Origin: Vibrio sp. B1FLJ16
Lineage (GTDB): Bacteria; Pseudomonadota; Gammaproteobacteria; Enterobacterales; Vibrionaceae
Direction of reading: 5' to 3'
NCBI RefSeq assembly: GCF_905175385.1
Contig: NZ_HG992749.1
Span: 2,170,001-2,234,000 of the forward strand
DNA: 64,000 nt
Shown here: one piece after another, positions 60,434 to 64,000 of the stretch
Layout: each line of letters starts with the position of its first letter
Numbering within the stretch: the stretch's first letter is position 1
Made by a program: the position numbers and the translations under genes
The notes under the pieces: generated by a model
The model's database searches: none
Seen by the model: only the letters and a program-made list of their open reading frames with translations
What the model was told of the DNA's origin: nothing

Positions 60434-61162
60434 TTATTCAGCTTCTACGAAACCGTCTTTTTCAGCAACTACTGCAACGTCTTTGTTGCGACCTTCAGTT
60501 ACTGCAGATGCAGCAGCGTTTAGGTATAGTTGAACAGCACGGATCGCGTCGTCGTTACCTGGGATGATGTAGTCAACGCCGTCTGGGTTAGAGTTAGTAT
60601 CTACCACAGCGTATACTGGAATACCTAGGTTGTTAGCTTCTTTGATTGCGATGTGTTCGTGATCAGCGTCGATTACGAATAGAGCGTCTGGTAGGCCGCC
60701 CATATCTTTGATACCACCAAGAGATTTCTCTAGCTTCTCCATTTCACGAGTACGCATTAGAGCTTCTTTCTTAGTTAGCTTGTCGAAAGTACCGTCTTGA
60801 GACTGAGCCTCTAGGTCTTTTAGACGCTTGATAGACTGACGAACAGTTTTGTAGTTTGTTAGCATACCGCCTAACCAGCGGTTGTTAACGTAAAACTGGT
60901 TGCTTGCGATTGCAGCTTCTTTAACAGCTTCAGATGCAGCACGCTTAGTACCTACGAATAGAACTTTACCTTTCTTCTCGCCAACTTTAGCTAGTTCAGC
61001 TAGAGCTTCGTTGAACATTGGTACAGTTTTTTCTAGGTTGATGATGTGAACGCGGTTACGAGCACCAAAGATGAATGGCTTCATTTTTGGGTTCCAGTAA
61101 CGAGTTTGGTGACCGAAGTGAACACCAGCTTTCAGCATATCGCGCATTGATACAGTTGCCAT
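60434..61162 (-). CDS. rpsB: 30S ribosomal protein S2
   Basis: Small-subunit protein, 242 residues from ATG 61162 ([20 protein letters not shown]); the frame runs 11 codons further upstream without family similarity. Family blocks [26 protein letters not shown] and [19 protein letters not shown]. First gene of the long minus-strand block, with a strong promoter and a structured leader of nearly 200 bases. Confidence 0.98.
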   Translation of the reverse strand: MATVSMRDMLKAGVHFGHQTRYWNPKMKPFIFGARNRVHIINLEKTVPMFNEALAELAKVGEKKGKVLFVGTKRAASEAVKEAAIASNQFYVNNRWLGGMLTNYKTVRQSIKRLKDLEAQSQDGTFDKLTKKEALMRTREMEKLEKSLGGIKDMGGLPDALFVIDADHEHIAIKEANNLGIPVYAVVDTNSNPDGVDYIIPGNDDAIRAVQLYLNAAASAVTEGRNKDVAVVAEKDGFVEAE

Positions 61163-61345
61163 TTTAAAATCCTCTATGGGGTTAGGCCTCCACATTCCCC
61201 ATAACTCCGACCAAGCTTCTGCTCAGCACCCCGGAATATGTGTCGGAATGTGTGTGATTTAAAGATAAAAGTTTTTTGGATAAAGCCTGCTTCGCCACTC
61301 AGGGTTTTCTGAGTGAAGAGAACAGACCTCTATATCCGGCGCGCT
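61163..61345 (-). promoter_or_regulatory. rpsB leader, possible S2 autoregulatory RNA
   Basis: Transcribed leader of about 180 bases before rpsB. It contains a hairpin CACTCAG/CTGAGTG near 61296-61315 and a GGGG/CCCC pairing close to the ribosome site. In other gammaproteobacteria S2 represses rpsB-tsf through its leader; I place this by position and structure only, without a covariance search. Confidence 0.5.
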
Positions 61346-61349
61346 TTAT

Positions 61350-61379
61350 ATCATATTTTAGCTTACTCTGGCTAGTAAA
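61350..61379 (-). promoter_or_regulatory. rpsB promoter with GC-rich discriminator
   Basis: Minus strand TTTACT, 18 bases, TATGAT, followed by a GCGCGCC discriminator (plus strand 61338-61344). GC-rich discriminators are typical of stringently controlled ribosomal protein promoters. Confidence 0.6.
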
Positions 61380-61454
61380 AATTATTTCTTTGACTGTCCG
61401 TTTCTGCTCTTAAAACGGTAAAAGAGAGTAACATTAAAGGAAGGCAGCAGTTAA

Positions 61455-61724
61455 TTAGGGTCTGTTGACCTTTCGAGCTGATTTTTGCAGCAATTTGTGG
61501 ATTCTTTATACAAGGCAGAGGCTTTGAAATGTAGTTATTCTACTTGATAAGCCGATAACGCGGTAGAAAGGAGCCAAAAATGCTGCCCGAAGGATTCGGC
61601 TAAAAGCGTTTTACTCTTTGTTGAGAGGTGTTTGCTTAGAATGACTAGGCTACAAACCTCTCGCCGCGATTAAAACGCTTTTATCTCGAACAAAATTTAA
61701 CCGCGAAAGGTCAACAGCCCCTAA
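61455..61724 (+). repeat. MITE-like structured repeat between rpsB and map (copy 4 of hairpin core)
   Basis: 270 bases with 21-base terminal inverted repeats (61455-61475 and 61704-61724, TTAGGG.CTGTTGACCTTTCG, one mismatch) and no ORF. Left half: CAAGGC (61511-61516), hairpin 61520-61553 with GGCTT/AAGCC and GTAG/CTAC, AACGCGG (61557-61563), the same core as the other three repeats. Right half: nested stem AAAAGCGTTTTA (61602-61613) with TAAAACGCTTTT (61671-61682), enclosing GAGAGGT/ACCTCTC. The ends resemble those of insertion sequences, and TA lies at both borders, so it may be a non-autonomous element moved by an IS elsewhere. Confidence 0.82.
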
Positions 61725-61748
61725 GAATGACTCATATTCTTAACTGGC

Positions 61749-61778
61749 TTGGGATCATCACATGATGTCTGTTAGAAT
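61749..61778 (+). promoter_or_regulatory. map promoter
   Basis: TTGGGA (61749-61754), 18 bases, TAGAAT (61773-61778), about 45 bases before the start. A small hairpin GCACG-TTTA-CGTGC follows in the leader. The MITE-like element ends 24 bases upstream. Confidence 0.6.
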
Positions 61779-61825
61779 GCGGCCATTCGCACGTTTACGT
61801 GCTTACGAATAAGTAGAGAAAGCCA

Positions 61826-62704
61826 ATGTCAATCAAGATTAAAACTGCTGAAGAAATCGAACGCATGCGCATTGCGGGCAAGCTAGCCGCAGAAGTTCTA
61901 GAAATGATCGAGCCGCATATTAAGGTCGGCGTAACGACAGAAGAGTTAAATAAAATCTGTCATGAATACGCTCTAGAAAGAGGCGCGTACTCTGCACCGC
62001 TTGATTATCATGGATTCCCTAAGTCGATTTGTACCTCTATCAACCACATCGTTTGTCACGGCATTCCGGCAGAAAAAGATGAGATTGGTAGCAACGGTCA
62101 GCTAAAACCCGCTGTACTGAAAGATGGCGACATCATTAACGTTGATATCACTGTTATCATTCCTAACGATGAAAACGCAGATTTGAGCGTTCGCCCTCAG
62201 GGTTACCACGGTGATACTTCGAAGATGTTCTTAGTTGGTGAAGTTTCTCCGGCTAACAAGCGCCTTTGTATGGTTGCCCAAGAGTCACTTTACATCGGTA
62301 TGCGTCAGGTTAAACCAGGCGCAACGGTTGGTGATATCGGTACTGCGATTGAGAAATACATTAAAGAAAACAACAAGAACAACCCGCGTAATAAGTTTTC
62401 TATTGTGAAAGACTTCTGTGGTCACGGCATCGGTGATGAGTTCCACGAAGAGCCGCAAGTGGTTCACTACAAAAACAAAGACCGCCGCGTACTAAAAGAA
62501 GGCATGTGTTTCACAATTGAGCCAATGATCAACGCTGGTAAGTTCGGTTGTAGCGTTGATGCGCAAGACGACTGGACGGTTTACACAGGCGACGGTAAAA
62601 ACTCCGCTCAGTGGGAACATACCGTTGTAGTGACGAAAGACGGTTGTGAAGTTCTGACACTTCGCAGCGACGATTCTATTCCACGCCTGATGAAAAACGC
62701 ATAA
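61826..62704 (+). CDS. map: methionine aminopeptidase type I
   Basis: Removes the initiator Met from nascent proteins. 292 residues, longer than E. coli Map (264). Metal ligands are visible: Asp in NVDITVI, Asp in HGDTSKMF, His in GHGIGDEFHE, Glu in FTIEPMIN and the last Glu in QWEHTVVV. Between the two Asp ligands lies a 13-residue insertion (around PNDENADLSVRPQG) relative to E. coli. Divergent from rpsB. Confidence 0.97.
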   Translation: MSIKIKTAEEIERMRIAGKLAAEVLEMIEPHIKVGVTTEELNKICHEYALERGAYSAPLDYHGFPKSICTSINHIVCHGIPAEKDEIGSNGQLKPAVLKDGDIINVDITVIIPNDENADLSVRPQGYHGDTSKMFLVGEVSPANKRLCMVAQESLYIGMRQVKPGATVGDIGTAIEKYIKENNKNNPRNKFSIVKDFCGHGIGDEFHEEPQVVHYKNKDRRVLKEGMCFTIEPMINAGKFGCSVDAQDDWTVYTGDGKNSAQWEHTVVVTKDGCEVLTLRSDDSIPRLMKNA

Positions 62705-62717
62705 TTACAACGAACTT

Positions 62718-62748
62718 TAATATCCCCGCTCTCGCGGGGATATTTTTT
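62718..62748 (+). terminator. intrinsic terminator after map
   Basis: ATATCCCCGC, loop TCTC, GCGGGGATAT followed by TTTTT. It separates map from glnD. Confidence 0.9.
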
Positions 62749-62802
62749 ATCTGCATCAAATTTGGTAGATTGCTAATAGTTTAGCTTGCACGGATAGCAA
62801 AT

Positions 62803-64000
62803 ATGTCACTTCAGTCCCCTCTTACGTTTACCGATGAACAAATTAATATCGGTGAACTTAAGCAAGAGCTCGAAAAATTCGGCTCTGAACAAAAACAAGA
62901 ATTTCTAAATCACCATCCCGTCACAAGTCTGGTTCTTGCCAGAGCGGAGTACATGGACTTACTCCTAAATCGTTTATGGCAACATTTCGGTTTCAATGAC
63001 ATTTATAATATTTCACTGGTTGCTGTAGGCGGATATGGTCGCGGTGAGCTTCATCCGCTATCTGACATTGATATTCTCATTCTTTCAAACAACAAACTGC
63101 CTAATGCCCTTGAAGCGAAAATCAGTGAGTTCATCACTTTCTTGTGGGATCTCAAACTTGAAGTCGGACATTCTGTTCGTACAGTCAATGAATGTGCCGA
63201 AATTGGACGCGCTGACCTTACCGTAGCGACCAACCTTCAGGAAGCTCGTCTGCTGTGTGGCAGTGAAGATACGTTTCAGGCGCTGAAAAAAGTCGTGTTA
63301 TCCGACTCTTTCTGGCCAAGTGAAACCTTTTATCGCGCCAAAATTCAAGAGCAAAGAGAGCGCCATGCGCGTTACCATGACACCACATACAACTTAGAGC
63401 CAGATATCAAGTCAACACCTGGCGGTTTGAGAGATATTCATACTTTAAGCTGGGTAGCACGCCGCCACTTTGGCGCGACATCCTTGCTAGAGATGAGCCG
63501 TTATGGCTTTTTAACCGATGCAGAGTATCGCGAACTAGTTGAGTGTCAGGATTTCTTATGGCGAGTTCGTTTCGCGTTACATCTCGAGCTGCGCCGCTAC
63601 GACAACCGTCTGACCTTCGCTCATCAGGCTCAAGTCGCAGAAAGCCTAGGTTACGTAGGCGAAGGTAATCGCGGCGTTGAGATGATGATGAAGGAATTTT
63701 ACCGAACCCTTCGTCGTGTCGCAGAGTTGAACAAAATGCTACTGAAGCTGTTTGACCAGGCGATTATCAACGGTGGTATTACCGAGAATGCGGAAATTCT
63801 TGATGACGATTTTCAGCGTCGAGGCTCACTCATTGAAGCTCGTAAGCCGGCGCTATTTCAGGCACGTCCAGAAACCATTCTCGATATGTTTCTGCACATC
63901 GCTAACGATTCAACCATTGAAGGTGTTAGCCCTCCTACTCTGCGTCAGCTGCGAACCGCTCGCCGCCGATTAAACAAGTTTCTTCATACTATGCCCGCAG
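62803..64000 (+). CDS. glnD: PII uridylyltransferase GlnD (3' part outside window)
   Basis: Senses glutamine and uridylylates or deuridylylates PII (GlnB, at 39279-39617). ATG 62803 gives MSLQSPLTFTDEQINIG; 399 residues are visible and the frame is open at the right edge. The nucleotidyltransferase motif is intact: GGYGRGELHPLSDIDILIL with the paired catalytic Asp, followed by PGGLRDIHTLSW. The HD and ACT domains would lie beyond the window. The map-glnD order matches other gammaproteobacteria. Confidence 0.96.
   Translation, partial: MSLQSPLTFTDEQINIGELKQELEKFGSEQKQEFLNHHPVTSLVLARAEYMDLLLNRLWQHFGFNDIYNISLVAVGGYGRGELHPLSDIDILILSNNKLPNALEAKISEFITFLWDLKLEVGHSVRTVNECAEIGRADLTVATNLQEARLLCGSEDTFQALKKVVLSDSFWPSETFYRAKIQEQRERHARYHDTTYNLEPDIKSTPGGLRDIHTLSWVARRHFGATSLLEMSRYGFLTDAEYRELVECQDFLWRVRFALHLELRRYDNRLTFAHQAQVAESLGYVGEGNRGVEMMMKEFYRTLRRVAELNKMLLKLFDQAIINGGITENAEILDDDFQRRGSLIEARKPALFQARPETILDMFLHIANDSTIEGVSPPTLRQLRTARRRLNKFLHTMPA

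Overview
The window is chromosomal DNA of a marine Vibrio (family Vibrionaceae). The gene order follows the Vibrio cholerae chromosome 1 segment that runs from the polar flagellin cluster through dapE-dapA-bcp, upp-purMN, gmhA-fadE, dnaQ-rnhA, accA-dnaE and lpx-bamA to rpsB-map-glnD. The genus call rests on this order, on the tandem polar flagellins and on protein similarity recognised by eye; I do not assign a species. Coding density is high and almost everything is conserved core genome. No tRNA, rRNA, prophage, integron, CRISPR array or complete insertion sequence was seen.

Layout. (1) 1-3600: three tandem flagellins on the minus strand, the leftmost cut by the window edge, each with its own sigma-28 type promoter. 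(2) 3.7-9.2 kb: the heme protein YfeX, small conserved proteins of unknown function (DUF2919, DUF2956, DUF4156, DUF2897), a small winged-helix protein, yffB-like, dapE and an M15 peptidase. (3) 9.2-18.7 kb: dapA-bamC, gcvR-bcp, perM with a TusA-like gene, bepA, arsC and wrbA-like reductases, DUF2069 and DUF2066 proteins. (4) 19-24.9 kb: pyrimidine and purine genes (uraA, upp, purM, purN; PurR-box-like operators before uraA and purM), yafJ and gmhA. (5) 25.2-31.8 kb: fadE, then a probable accessory insert of a vanadium-haloperoxidase-like gene and a divergent SulP anion transporter. (6) 31.8-41.5 kb: TIGR03503, dnaQ/rnhA, yafS/gloB, mltD-YIP1, a YafD-like protein, glnB, a cytochrome c and a frameshifted tilS. 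(7) 41.5-61.2 kb: one long minus-strand block, rpsB-tsf-pyrH-frr-uppS-cdsA-dxr-rseP-bamA-skp-lpxD-fabZ-lpxA-lpxB-rnhB-dnaE-accA, joining translation, isoprenoid and phospholipid supply, envelope assembly, lipid A synthesis, replication and fatty acid synthesis. (8) 61.8-64 kb: map and the start of glnD, divergent from rpsB.

The least expected signals are: (a) four intergenic repeats (622-801, 16776-16938, 24103-24266, 61455-61724) that share a core of CAAGGC-like box, hairpin and AACGCAG-like box, where the hairpin arms differ in sequence yet stay self-complementary; (b) a haloperoxidase that keeps most vanadate-pocket residues but has Ala where the family normally has Ser, divergent from a SulP transporter across a gap with a perfect 9-bp-arm palindrome; (c) a frameshift in the normally essential tilS at a run of eight A; (d) a series of intrinsic-terminator-like hairpins inside the rpsB-accA block; (e) four 7-bp repeats next to the lpxB ribosome binding site, and a Lys/Thr pentapeptide repeat extension on RnhB.
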